From Strigops habroptila (taxonomy: Eukaryota; Chordata; Aves; Psittaciformes; Psittacidae), in the NCBI RefSeq assembly GCF_004027225.2, contig NC_044298.2:62001-126000 (forward strand): a stretch of DNA of 64,000 nucleotides, read 5' to 3'. Numbering within the stretch: the first letter of the stretch is position 1; the number at the start of each line of letters is the position of its first letter. A program made the translations under genes and the position numbers. Shown in pieces: positions 22,900-34,574 of this stretch. The notes beneath the pieces were generated by a model that worked only from the letters and a program-made list of their open reading frames with translations, was not told where the DNA came from and did not search any database.

Positions 22900-25684
22900 C
22901 TACCAGTGTCTTGAATCCACCAGCTCTGGGCGGAGGCTCAGCTTCTTCAGAGTTTCATAGCCCACCACGATGACGATGGTGGAAGGAGTAGCTGAGATGA
23001 TACGGGCGGAGAGGCCCTTTGTCAGGCCCCAGGGACCTTCCTCTGCCATGAGCTGTTTGAACGTGAGGATGATGGAGCTCTTGCCTTCCACCTGCAAAGC
23101 CAGAACAAGCATTCACAGAGCTGCCAAGCGTCAGCCTGAGCTGCTCTGGGGTTCTGCTCCAACTGAAGGCTCTAGAAGCCACACATCAGCCTTGATCTAG
23201 GCTCCAGGACTCCCTAAGTGGGGGGGAAAAGGCAAGAAGTCCTAAAGAGGCAGCAGCAAGTGGGGTCTTAGACCTGTCTCCTGCTTCCTCCCATCCGCCC
23301 CCATCCAGAAGGGGCTGGATGAACCCTTGAGCAACAGCTCAAGTCTCACTCAAATTGACACTTTTAAGTGTCTCCTTATGTGAAGGAGGCCACAGCTGCT
23401 GGGGAACCTCATGTGGAGCAGCCCAGGTAGGCAAATCCAGCCTTGCTACTCGAGCTGCGCCCTATTAATGCTGAGTGCTAATGAAGCAGCGAGAGATCTA
23501 GGCCAAAAGAGCCCATCCAAGCAGAGAGAGGAGGAGAGCAGCTCACCTGAAACCACAGAGATCAAAGAGCTGAGCCCAAACCCCACCCTGCTTCCTGCTG
23601 GTGCTGCAGACAGACGTGCTGAGCAGGCTGAGCTCTCACCTGAACCCGAGCCCTGATGACATCCATGGGGTTGGTGAGTGTTGAAGCTGTTGCAGCTGCA
23701 AGTGGCCCAGATATAGCTTGAAGGAGGAGATGGGGACAGTCTTTAGGAGTCAAGCTAGAAAGTTGTTCTGGGAATGGAAAAGAGAGTCAAGCATCAGTGC
23801 AAGCGGCTGTTCAAGCAGCTCCTCAGCTCCCCCTCCTCACTCAGACCCAGGATCCCTGCTTCACCTCCTCCCACAGTGTGTCTAAGTGCTGCTTTCTACA
23901 TCGAGTTAGCAAAGGGCAGGGAGCAAGCCCATAAACACGCCAGTGCTCCAGCAGCCAGCTTCTAAGCAGCTCAAACCTCAGCCATGCTGGGCAAAGAGGG
24001 CAGAATGAGCTCGTACGGCCCCAAACCATCGAAACACTCCCCCCTCCTTTAAAGGGCTGGGGGAAGCTTTTAGACGAGGCTCTCAGGAATGTCTGCAGAT
24101 TCCCACAGATCCAGAAAGCTGGAGCTACCAGTGGGCACATCGATATCTCCACAGGGATCCTGCTGTGGGATCCCTAAGGAATATGTCCAGCTCATCCCAG
24201 GGATTCCCTCATTCTGCTCCTCAGCAAAGGGGAATTTCAATCTCCCACCCATTCAAGTTGTCCCAAAGCCAGTGTAAAAGCCCCAGTTCCTTTGGGTGCT
24301 GGGTGGAGGGAAGGGAGCTGCTCTGTTCAGCACCTCAGCACCCAAAGAGCACCCTGCCAGCACTGCACTTTGAGCCCTGGGGAGGGTTCAGCGACCTCCT
24401 GCTGCTGCCAGCGGAGCCCAGCACAGGGCCAGGGGCCAGCAAAGAGGCACTGCCCTGGGGGCTTCATACAGCAGCATCTTCATTTCCACTTGCAGCAGGC
24501 AGCACCCATCTGAAAGAGGCAAATTATCTTGGCTGGGCAGTACCTTCAGTAGTCGGGAACACCCTAAGGATTACCAGAGCTGAGCTGGAGAGAACATCAG
24601 AGAAACTAAGGGAGAGAAACTTAGAGAAACGAAGTTCAACCAAGTGTAGTTTTATAGCCCAAGGCTTGGTGCCAGTTTTAGAGCTACAGGAACCGAAGCA
24701 CCATCTCGAGACACAGAATCATGGCACATTTGGCCTTTACCTCTTTGGTTTTGCTACAGGATTTGTGGCCCTAAGAAGTCTTTTTGTCACCACTGAGACC
24801 CCTGAGTCTGCGTGAGCTGGAACTGTACTTGCACAGTGGCTTCAAAACCCTGCCCATTGCCAGACAACAGCCTTCCATGCAGAAAGCAAGCATTATTTGG
24901 GATTAGTGGAAGAGAAGGCTAAACCCAACAGCCACAGGATTTGATTTGTTTCAAGGCAGGTTCTGCTCCCCCCCCAAATCAAAGAGAAAAAGCAAATCAT
25001 GCTGGGCCCACAGTCTCAGAGTCAGTTGGAGCAACTTCTGGGGTAAGTCTCCCTTCACTTACCAGCATAGAAATGGTAGAAGGGCCACCAGACTGCACTG
25101 TTGGGGATGTAGGTGAGCAGTGAGGCCACGTAACCCCTGTAGAAGCCTCTAAAGCCATCGGCCTTGAAGATCTGTACAATGATGTCCTTGGTTTGGCCAA
25201 AGACCAAGAGCCGTTTGCCATCCTGGTTCTGCACCTTGAACCTGCCCATGCTCTCCCCTTTCCTCTGCATCATGAGGTGCTGGGAGATGACATCGATGGG
25301 CACCGTGATGCTCTGGGCCACCAGGGAGGCCGAGCCCCCCGCCACCAGAGACTTGACAGCGTTGTTGTTGTTGTAGCGCGACACGTACTTGCGGGTGAGC
25401 TCGTAGGTCGTCACGTAGCACTGGCCTGAGATGAGGGTGAAGGTGTTGACCAAGAAGCCACGATAGAGCCCGGCTGTCCCTTCTGTCTGCAGGATCTTCA
25501 CAAAGGCATCAAAAGTCCCCTTGTACAAGCTCTTGCCCTTCTGAACCTGTAACCGGGTGCGGATGAGCGTGAAGGGGTAAACGCTCACGCGGATCATCAT
25601 CGTCATGCAGATCCCAAACACGTAGAACTTCCTTTTGTCCAAGTGCTCCCACTCAATGATGGGGATGTTGCGTTTGTCCTCCAT
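22900..25684 (-). CDS. SLC25A44: SLC25A44, mitochondrial branched-chain amino acid carrier
   Basis: This is an inner mitochondrial membrane carrier of the SLC25 family; the human protein imports branched-chain amino acids. Coding exons on the minus strand: 25684-25063, 23767-23640, 23091-22900, giving 313 aa (human 314). Identity is near complete: start MEDKRNIPIIEWEHLDKRKF, end LSLRPELVDSRHW. The three carrier repeats show their signature turns: YPFTLIRTRLQ in repeat 1, PIDVISQHLMMQ in repeat 2 and NPMDVIRARVQ in repeat 3. The ATG chosen is the family start; the frame is open 25 codons upstream, but that stretch crosses the 5' UTR of the same exon (acceptor near 25788). A non-coding first exon is expected at the CpG island near 27,815-27,900. 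Confidence 0.97.
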
Positions 25685-25846
25685 GACTCCTTGGAGGCCA
25701 GGAGAGGTGGGATGGCCCAGACCTACCTCAGCAGGACAGAGCAGATCCAAGCTCAGCACCAGTGGCTAGATTGGGAAGTGCTGGCATCTGAAACGAGAGA
25801 CACTTTGAGGAGCTGATGAAGCACTTCAGTCACCTAAAGTCTGCCA

Positions 25847-26172
25847 GTGCCTAAAGGGGCTCCAGGAAACCTGAAGAGGGGCTTTGGACAAGGGATGGAG
25901 GGACAGGCCAAGGGGAATGGCTTTAACCTGCCAGAGGGGAGATCGGGATGGGATCTTGGGCAGAAGCTCTTCCCTGTGAGGGTGCTGAGGCGCTGGCACA
26001 GGGTGCCCAGAGAAGCTGTGGCTGCCCCATCCCTGGCAGTGTTCAAGGCCAGGTTGGACACAGGGGCTTGAGCAACCTGCTCTAGTGGAAGATGTCCCTG
26101 CCCATGGCAGGGGGTTGGAACTGGAGAAGCTTTAAGGTCCCTTCAACCCAACCCATTCCATGATTCCATGAT
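25847..26172 (+). mobile_element. CR1 LINE 3' fragment
   Basis: Plus orientation, nearly full 3' block with a tail (attccatgattccatgatcc); about 60 bp upstream of the SLC25A44 coding exon on the opposite strand. Confidence 0.88.
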
Positions 26173-26914
26173 CCATGGAGGAAGAACACTGCTCCAATGG
26201 GAAGCATCACCTCTGAACAGACACGCAGGAATCCAAGTAGTCAACGAAAGCAGCTTCTCCCCAGTCATTCCGGATTTGGGATGCTCTGAGATGTCAGGAC
26301 ATCAATTTTCAGTTCCAGGCTCTGCACAAGGAAGGAAATGACAAGTTTCCTTTTGCGTTCCCAGATTCCCTGCACAAATCAGACCCATTTTCCTGGGGCA
26401 TTTCCATTTGGACCTTCCAAACCTGGAAGCTGACAGAAACCAGGGAAGAGGAGGTTGTGAAAACAGGAGACCCAACAGAACAAGAGCAATGCAAACAGCC
26501 TCACAGAGCCTGCAGGTTAACGACCAAGACCCTGAGAAGAAGAGGGTTAAAGTCACAGCTGAGCAGCAACTCACCCTGTGAGCAAAGTCCACCCTCACAG
26601 AGTGCCTTCCTCCCGGCTTTGGCAGCATTCAGAGCACCAGGAGCTGCGGGTTGGGGAGGCAGAGCCTCCTGCAGCAGACCCCCCCTGCCCCAGGGCGCTA
26701 CCACTGCTCTCCCCGTCACCACCAAGTGCTTCTCCGAGACAAGACTCTTGGTGGTTCCACCACTTGGTTCTCACTGGGTGCATTAACCAAGCTTGGAATG
26801 AGGCAAACTCCTTGCAGAGTCCAAGCCAAGAGAGAAAAGCACCTGAAAGCACCAACCCAACAGGAAACCACAGGAACTTTCCTTCCATAGCAAAAAAAAA
26901 AGCTGCCAAAAAAG

Positions 26915-26985
26915 CTGGTTTGGGTTGGAAGAGACCTTAAAGCTCCTCCAGTCCCAACCCCCCCGGAACTAGTCCCACCTCCCGC
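26915..26985 (-). mobile_element. CR1 LINE 3' stub
   Basis: A short reverse terminus (ggtttgggttggaagagacc...caaccccc) in the SLC25A44 5' intron. Confidence 0.65.
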
Positions 26986-27814
26986 TAGGAGCTTCAAGTA
27001 CTTTTGGGGAGACGGATGGAAAAGGAACTGCTGCTGCTGCTTCCTCACTGCTCTGTGCTACCACCTACAGGACCCAGCTTCAGTCTCAGACCCCAACTCA
27101 GTACGAACCCCCCCAATTTACCTCCCTTTTCCCCATCCACCCGCTCCCCAAACTGCTTTTGGTTCCGCTGTATCTAAATGTGATGCTTTGGAAGCTCCAG
27201 ACAAGGCCCTTTGTGTAGCGCTGGCCACGGAGGTGTCCTGCTTGGCATACTAATGCCTTTGGGAAGCATCCCGAAGCCTTTCCAAGCCCCGCTCACTGCA
27301 CGTGGCTGCCTTTGGAGATCCTCTGAAGTGGGAAAGTCCCAGCCCCCCCAAACCGCTCCCAGGGGAAGGCTCTGACCCGCTCCGCACGGCTCCGAGCGGG
27401 CACAAACTCCCTTTCCAGCCCTTCCATCACCCTCCTTCACCCGCAGCACGGACGCGGGCCCAAACCTCCCCCCCGCTGCCAGCGACGGGGCAGAGCCTCA
27501 CGCTGCCCCCCCCGCCCCGTCCCCAAATCACCCCCTTACCCCGCGGGCAGAGCCCCCGCCGCTTACACCCGACCTGCGCCAACCCCGCGGGCAAACGGGA
27601 CGCGCCGGGCACCGGCCCCGCTCAAGGTCACTGCGCGGATCCGCGGCCCCGGTTCCACGGCGCTGCCGTGTCCCGTGTCCCCCCCACGGAGGGCTCCCGC
27701 AGCACAACCCCCCCCCCCCACCTCCGGGCTCTATCGGCACCGACCCGCTCCGCCGCTCCGCCACCCCCCCCCCCCCCGCCGCGGGCGCCCCCCGGGGCTG
27801 CCGCCTCCCCTCAC

Positions 27815-27900
27815 CCCGCGGCCGCGCCGCCGCCGCCCGGTCCCGCCGCTCCCCCCGCCCCATGGCGGCTCGGCTGACACCGGCCGGAAATGAAGTGCCA
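27815..27900 (-). other. SLC25A44: Probable non-coding exon 1 of SLC25A44 with a uORF
   Basis: Inside a CpG island the minus strand shows a good donor (CCGCGGG|GTGAGG, GT at 27814-27813) facing the acceptor at 25788 of the coding exon. An ATG at 27863-27861 would open a short upstream ORF that ends in the second exon about 12 codons after the junction. Exon boundaries are inferred from splice signals and the 5' edge is a guess. Confidence 0.5.
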
Positions 27901-28030
27901 GCGGCGCGGCGCCGCTCGACCAATCAGCGCCAGAGAACCGGTGCCATCTTGGAAAAGGGCTGAAGCCGCGCCGGAAGAGGGCGGTGTTGGCGCGGCGGAG
28001 GGACGGAAAACGTTACTTCCGCCCTCAGTA

Positions 28031-28041
28031 AAGATGGCGGC
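28031..28041 (+). promoter_or_regulatory. SLC25A44: YY1-type AAGATGGCGGC motif
   Basis: The sequence AAGATGGCGGC is the classic proximal-promoter YY1 element. A gene-strand ETS-type GGCGGAAGT lies beside it (about 28014-28022), and a plus-strand CCAATCA at about 27920 completes a dense TATA-less promoter cluster. Confidence 0.6.
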
Positions 28042-28071
28042 ATCCTGGGAAGGACGTATGGGGGAACGGAA

Positions 28072-28083
28072 TGCGCATGCGCA
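28072..28083. promoter_or_regulatory. SLC25A44: Perfect NRF1 palindrome in SLC25A44 promoter
   Basis: TGCGCATGCGCA is an exact match to the palindromic NRF1 recognition site, about 180 bp upstream of the inferred SLC25A44 first exon. NRF1 is the known activator of nuclear genes for mitochondrial proteins. Confidence 0.75.
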
Positions 28084-28239
28084 CATCCGAACCCTCCCTC
28101 CTCACCCCCCCTTCCGCGCCCTGTTCTTAAAGGGCCAGCGCCGAATTCCAGCTCCATAGCCGTGCACGCGCGCGCCCTCGTGTTGCGCGAGGCCGGGGGA
28201 GGGTTGGGGGGGGGGGGGGGTGTTTCTTTCCTTTTTGTG

Positions 28240-28245
28240 TTTAAT
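28240..28245 (-). terminator. SEMA4A: Probable ATTAAA polyadenylation signal of SEMA4A
   Basis: The gene strand carries ATTAAA about 370 nt past the stop, followed by a C-rich run (poly-G on plus, 28207-28220). No AATAAA lies nearer. It implies a 3' UTR of about 390 nt, ending roughly 300 bp before the SLC25A44 start. Confidence 0.5.
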
Positions 28246-28613
28246 ACAAAACATCGAATGTACAAAGACAAGGAAAATTTACAGCTTCCAAAACAGCGGC
28301 TCGACAGCATCCGACGGGGCGGGGGGAGGCTCCATCCCCACAGTCGCCCCACGGCAGGTGGCTGTGGGGCAGGGCCGTGGGGTGCCCCCCCCTCCCATTG
28401 CTCAGCACCCAGGGTTGCACATGGGGCACCAGGGGTTGTTCCGTGGGGTGACACTAACGGCACCGTCCTCATCCCTATCCCTGTGCCCCCCATCCCACCC
28501 CCTTCGCTGCCCCCACCCCAAAACGTTACGTTGGGTGTGTTAAATTAACCCCCAAACCCTTCACATTCACCCCACATCCCCCCCCACCATTGCTCCCCGT
28601 CCCGGTGGCACCG

Positions 28614-31600
28614 TCACGCTGGGCCCCCCATGGGGACACGGAGCCTGTTGTTATCAGCATCGATGTCCCCATCAAGCTGGAGGCAGCAGGGTTGGGAGCC
28701 TTCCTCCTCCTCCTCCTCCTCCTCCGTGGTACCTCCGGGTGCCGCGGGCTCCCCGGTGCCCCCATTGAGGGGCACCTTCTCCCGGCGCTGTGTTGGGGGG
28801 CTGTGGGGCGCGCTGCACCCCCGAACCTTGCTCCTGGCTTTGAGCTGCTCATGGTAGGCGAGGAGAGCCAAGCAGGCGACCGCGGCCAGCGTCACAGCCA
28901 GCAGCACGGTGACAGTGACAAACTGGGGCCAGTACGAGCGGGGGGCCCCAGAGGACCCCCAGGGCAGCCCGTCCTCAGCCAGCCCGTCCGGCGGTGGGGT
29001 GGCCCCGCTGGGGTCCCGGAGCTGGTAATGAGCCACGGTCCATGTGTAGCCGTTCTCAGTGGCCTGGCATTTGTAGGTGCCCGCGGTCCCCCGCTGCATG
29101 ATGACAACCAGCGTGTGGTCGGGCAGCAGCGCTGTGTCCCCGCGGTCCCCGTGGGGCTGCTGCCAGTGGTAGGTGGCCAGTGCGGAGGGATGGGGACAGG
29201 GCAGGCGGACCACGGCGTTAAGCGGCGGGGTGAGCCCTGTGGGGTACAGAGGGGGACAGTGGGGTGATGGGGTCCCCATCCTGCGTGTGTCCCCCCCATC
29301 CCGCTGTGTCCCCACACTCAACTCTCTGCGGTGGGGTCCTCCGGTGCTCCCCATGCGCGGGGCATGGCCACGCTCCGGCCGCGGTGGCACAGGGTGGCCG
29401 GGCTCTCTGCCTCGATGTCCTGCAGCCACGTGCTCCTGTGGTGGGAGAGCGGCATCAGCATCAGAGATCACAGGATCATGGGATGGGTTGGGATGAAGGG
29501 AGCTTAAAGCTCCTCCAGCTCCAACCCTTGCCACGGGCAGGGACACCTTCCACTGGAGCAGGTTGCTCCAAGCCCCTGTGTCCAACCTGGCCTTGAACAC
29601 TGCCAGGGATGGGGCAGCCACAGCTTCTCTGGGCACCCTGTGCCAGCGCCTCAGCACCCTCACAGGGAAGAGCTTCTGCCCAAGATCCCATCCCGATCTC
29701 CCCTCTGGCAGGTTAAAGCCATTCCCCTTGTCCTGTCCCTCCATCCCTTGTCCTAAGCCCCTCTCCAGGTTTCCTGGAGCCCCTTTAGGCACTGGAGCTG
29801 CTCTAAGGTCTCCCCTTCAGGAGCCTTCTCTTCTCCAGGCTGCCCCAGCCCAGCTCTCTCAGCCTGGCTCCAGAGCAGAGCTGCTCCAGCCCTCGCAGCA
29901 GCTCTGGGGCCTCCTCTGGCCTCGCTCCAACAGCTCCACGTCCCCAGGGTGTTGCTGCCCCAGAGCTGGATGGAGGATGCAGGGGGGGGCTCACAGAGGG
30001 GCAGGATCCCCTCCATGACCCGCTGCTCCCGCTCCACATCCCTTTTCCCACCCTCATCCCGGCTCACGTGTCCTGGGCGCCGCGGGTGGGCTGGCAGGAC
30101 CCCTCGGCGCTGTTCCAGCCGCAGTAGGGGTCCCGCGCCAGCACGCACTCAGCACAGCTCCGGTGCAGGCTGCAGTTGGCCAACGGCACCTGGAGGACGC
30201 CACCGGAGTAACCCACGTAGAGGATGCCCTTTGGAGGGAGAGGAGCAGGGTTGAGCCTATCCCAGCTTTGGGGTGGGTTCTTGTCCCATCCCCATCCCCT
30301 GTACCTTCCCCGGGGCCAGCAGTAGGTTCTTCACTGGCTCCGGTGTTCCAAAGAGCTGGATGCTCTCCACGATGTGGGGAGCTCCGGGCAGCTCCACGGC
30401 TTTGTGCAGGAACCCATCCGCTGTGGGGCACAAGGGACATCGTGGGTGGGTTTGGGGACACCAAGGGAAGGGTTGGGAGGGGTGACCCTGTGCATGTACC
30501 CCCAACATAAACTCACCCGTGGCCAGGAACAGGACACGGTAGATGGTCCCCGAGGCACCGCGGGTCTCATCCACCACGATACGTGTGTAGGTGACGTCCG
30601 TCTTCACCAGCAGCGGCCGCCCCTGGGTGGGTGACACCTTCCCATCCATCAGGAAATGGTCCTTCATGAAGGTGAGGGCTTTGTCAGAGGAGGGACCCAT
30701 GGAGCACTGTGGGGAGAGAGGAGTCAGCGCTGGCATGGGGAAACTGAGGCACGGGGAGGGGGACAGCATCATTGGATGTGATGGGACCTTCTCCCTTTCC
30801 CATCTTTCCCATCCCTCTCATGACACCATTTCACTCCAGTAGGAGCAAACTGGAACAGCAAAACCCTTCCCCATAGGGATCAGCAGCATCCCTCAGGGAT
30901 GGGTCTTGTCCCACTCACGCTGCCGGGCCGGGGGCTCATGTCGGGGCCACCATAGACGGTCCAGCGGGAGCTCTCCTTGTTCAGCTCCTTGTATTTGCCC
31001 TCGAAGACCTTCTCCAGCTCCTCGTGGCTGTAGGCACAGACGGCAGCGCTGCCCGCCCTGCCCTCCTGCCTGTGGGGACAGCACGGTGCCCATGGGTGCA
31101 CCCCAGGGGCACCCGCAGCACCCCTGGGTGCCGGCACTCACCACTGCGAGGTGAAGACGGCGTAGAAGTCAGCGCCGCCCGGCTGGGGCAGGGCGAAGGC
31201 GTGATGGATGACATTGAAGGGGAAGTGGCCGGGTTGTGAACACAGCAACTGGGCCTTGAGGAACGTTGTCCACTTCTTCTGCAGCACCTTGTCCCCACCG
31301 ACATCGCTCTGCGGGAGATGGGGGGATGCTCAGCACCAAGGTGGCAGGAGCTGGGTACCCCTGTCATCATCCTCCGTCATCATCCACCATCATCGTCCTT
31401 TATTATCATTCTCCATTGCCATCCTCCATCCTCATCCTCCAACATCATCATTCTCCAACATCATCATCCTCCAACATCATCATACTCCAACATCATCATC
31501 CTCCATCCTCATCCTCCAACATCATCTTCTGTCATCAGAACTGTTGGAGCAAGCCCAGAGGAGGCCAGGAGGATGAGCAGGGGCTGGAGCAGCTCCTGTA

Positions 31601-34114
31601 GGAGACAGGCTGAGAACATTGGGGCTGTTCAGCCTGGAGAAGAGAAGCTGAGTGGAGAACTCAGAGCAGCTCCCAGTGTCTGAAGGGGGCTACAAGGATG
31701 CTGGAGAGGGACCTTCATCAGGGACTGGAGCGATAGGACAAGGGGTGATGCACCCACCTTGCAGACACGCGCCACCCGCGGCACCAGGAGCCGCTCGAAG
31801 AAGTCAAACTCCTCAGCGGTCTCTTCGAAGAAGAAGTAGACTTTGTCATCTCGAGGGATGCTGAAGGAGGCCACGAAGGCAGCGTCGGCTGTGGGGGAGC
31901 GGGTGAGGAGCTGGTGGTGGCACAAGGAGGGTTCCGGGGGGGTTCTCCCAAGGGTTGTCCCCTTTGCTCACCCGAAAGCCAGCGGAGGAAAGCATCTGTC
32001 TTGAGCAGGGTCCTGCTGCCCAGCGAGCGGGAGATGATGGGCTCGTTGCCTTGGAAGTTGTTCATGGTGCCGGCGTAGAGCTCACCCTCTGCATGGGGAC
32101 ACCGGGACCGCCCCTCTCCATCAGCCTCCATCCCACCCCAGCAATGGGTGCCCACCCATAGGGGCCACCAGCCCCGTACTCACCCACCAGCAGGGCCGTG
32201 TAGGTGTGCTGCGGGTCGAAGGGGCACTGGCCCTTCCCATCCAGGAAGGGTTGTCCTCTGCTGTTGGACACCAGCGTGAAGTTCTCCAGGAGCTGTGGGG
32301 ACGGGGAGAAGGATCAGCCCCAAAGTGCACAGAAATGGCTGGGGAGTCCCTGGGCAGGTGGGGAAACTGAGGCAGGGGCAAGCCTGGGGTCACCTGAGGG
32401 ACCCCAAACCAGGGCTTCACCACCTCCATCCATGGCAGCGTGCTTAGAGGCACCACGGGCTTCTATAACCCCAACGGCAGGGGGTACCCAGCACCCCACA
32501 TCCCAGGGGACATCCTGGGATGCAATGAAGCTCCAATACCCCATCCTGCAGGATGCTGCCCCCCCCCCCTTATCCCCACCCTCCTCTGAGGGGCACACTC
32601 ACGATGTAGGTGCACGCGGGGCTGAAGGCGTAGGTCCCACACACATAGAGGTGGGTCTGGTTCAGGGGCACCAGCACCCGGATGAAGTTGAAACACTCGG
32701 TCTGCAGTGGGGGGGAAGAGTAAGAAGTGAGGGGCTGAGCACCCCGTAGCCCCTATGGGACCCCCCCAAACCCCATGGTGCTGTCCCACCTCCTGGCTCT
32801 TCTTCTTGAAAGCACACTGGGAGGTTTTCTCGGCCGTGGGTCCCCACGTTATCTGTTGGAGGGAAGGGAGATGAGTGGGGAAACTGAGGCACGGCCAAGG
32901 GCATCACCCCAAAGCTGCTGCTCACCGAGGCCTTGGCGCGGATGGTGCCGGGGGTGCCGACGGCGAGGGCCAGCACCCTGTCCCGTGCCCCCACGTACAG
33001 CTCCTCCTCATCCTCACTCAGGAGGAAGATGTCGTAGTGCAAGACATTGGCCTGGCTGAAGTGGGTCAGGGTCCGCCGGGGGTCCCCTGGGCAGAGAGGG
33101 AAGGGTGACAAGTGCCAAGGGCCACCCAGAGAGGTCCCGGTGCCACCGTCAAGCCCGGATGTGGCACCACCGGGGAGGTGCGGATGTGGCAGCTCTCACA
33201 TACGAAATGGGGGGAGCTGCTTCCTCCATGGTCACCCCATCACTATCCTCAGCTCCCTGCTGTCCCCTCCAGGTCCTGCTGCAGGAGCTGGATGTCCCTG
33301 AGCACGCCTCACCCTGTGACACCGGGTCGGTGTCCTGTTAGAAATGGGGTGTTCATTGTCCCCTGTTGGGCTGCCAGCGCTGCCCATGACCATGGCCATG
33401 GTCTGGGGGATCCATCATCCTAAGGGGACAACTTGGGGGGGGGGGTTCCAAGCCCTCCCTGATGGTCTCAAGCTTCTTGTTTGCCCCCATCAACCACGGA
33501 AACAGGGAGAGAGCAGAGGGAAGTGTTGCACTTCTCGGAATGGCTGCATGGGGAAGTGGAAGTGGCAGCAGGGCCAAGGGCCTCGGCAGGGCACAGAAGT
33601 CTCTGTGGTAGAGCTGGTACCCTGGGGTGCGCCCAGCATCCCACTCCCAAAGGGGTTTGGGTACCAACCAGCCTCACTCCATCGGCCCCTGTGGTCACCC
33701 TTTGCATCACCCTTGTGCCACCCTGTCGTGGTACTCGGGACACAGCAGAAGGTCCCCAGCCCCACCACCACCTTCCCACTGCCAAAACGAGGGGGAATGG
33801 GAGGGGGGGAGGTGATGGAGAGCAGCCCATGGATGGATCCTCAACCCAACGACCTGTTCTAGTGGAAGGTGTCCCTGGGTGGAACTGGAGGAGCTTTAAG
33901 GTCCCTTCATCCCAACCTATCCCGTGACCCCATGATGCCGATGGTGTCCCCCAGCCCGTCCCGATCCCTCTCCCTGCCCTCACTCACCGCTGTGGAAGGT
34001 GGCGCGGGGCCGGGGCTCGGCGCAGAGCAGCGCAACCGGCACCAGCAGTGCCCAGAGCAGGCGCAGGGCGTTGGGGGGCAGCGGGGGGGCCCCCATGGAG
34101 CGTCCCGGCACCAT
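28614..34114 (-). CDS. SEMA4A: SEMA4A, class 4 transmembrane semaphorin
   Basis: A single-pass membrane semaphorin with roles in axon guidance, retinal cells and T-cell costimulation. Fourteen coding exons, minus strand: 34114-33988, 33086-32926, 32852-32790, 32701-32603, 32292-32184, 32088-31972, 31888-31758, 31308-31142, 31069-30919, 30706-30517, 30420-30305, 30228-30068, 29435-29323, 29236-28614; 775 aa (human 761), all in frame. A leucine-rich signal peptide is followed by the sema domain ([63 protein letters not shown]), the PSI domain ([11 protein letters not shown]), an Ig-like domain ([10 protein letters not shown]), a transmembrane helix ([20 protein letters not shown]) and a cytoplasmic tail with a run of Glu and the conserved DADNN end. 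A second in-frame ATG lies at 34096. Confidence 0.96.
29468..29952 (-). mobile_element. Long CR1 LINE 3' fragment in SEMA4A intron
   Basis: One of the longest and least diverged copies, with a tail at 29468-29485; the element strand equals the SEMA4A strand. It ends about 33 bp from the acceptor of SEMA4A exon 13 (29435). Confidence 0.88.
31366..31534. repeat. ATC/TCC-rich tandem repeat in SEMA4A intron 7
   Basis: Imperfect 12-18 bp units of catcatcctccaa repeated for about 170 bp, strongly pyrimidine-biased on the plus strand. Confidence 0.8.
31543..31750 (+). mobile_element. CR1 LINE internal fragment in SEMA4A intron
   Basis: Plus orientation (gaggccaggaggatgagcagg to ggactggagcgataggacaag), missing the 3' terminus. 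It stops about 7 bp from the donor of the SEMA4A exon ending at 31758. Confidence 0.8.
33853..33940 (+). mobile_element. CR1 LINE 3' stub
   Basis: The terminal block ttctagtggaaggtgtccctg to catcccaacc, just downstream (gene sense) of SEMA4A exon 1. Confidence 0.75.
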
Positions 34115-34574
34115 CCCTGCGGGAAGGATGGGGGATCAGAGCCCCGCGGCGCTGGCACCGCGTGTCCCTGGGGCGGAAATGACACGAGGGGGAACCAGCA
34201 CCCGGCGCGGGGGGGCCGTGGGGCCTCAATGCATCGAGACACGTGTGACCCCCAAGTGTGAGGCAGAGAGTCCCATTCTCACCGCGGCACAGGCGGTGCC
34301 ATCCCTATGTCCTTCTGGGACCCCTCCGTGTGGCTCCATCAGTGGCCACAGGGTCCATAGGAGGGTGTGTGGGTATAAACCATGGAACACCCCCACCCCT
34401 TCCAACTCTTTTTGCCCCTCTTGCTAGAAGCAACAGGGAAAGCCCTCCCCATGGGGCTGGGCACTGTCCCCACAAACAGCTCCACGGAGCTGAGCATCAC
34501 CCCTTCAAAACAGCGCCTTGAGGACCCCGTGGTCCCTTTGGAGCAGCCACCGTGTCCCCACGGAGCAGCTTTAC

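Larger units (their letters stand above)
27300..28150. promoter_or_regulatory. SLC25A44: CpG island at the SLC25A44 5' end
   Basis: Around 850 bp of very GC- and CpG-rich sequence with long poly-C runs (27709-27720, 27766-27777). It covers the inferred SLC25A44 first exon and its NRF1/YY1/ETS motifs, and it is only about 100-300 bp from the SEMA4A transcript end. Confidence 0.7.

Noticed and set aside
29237-29792. N-terminal half of a 392-codon minus-strand frame overlapping the last SEMA4A exon
   Set aside because: This part is CR1 and intron read through into the true exon, which begins at 29236; the family junction ([10 protein letters not shown]) needs splicing to 29323.
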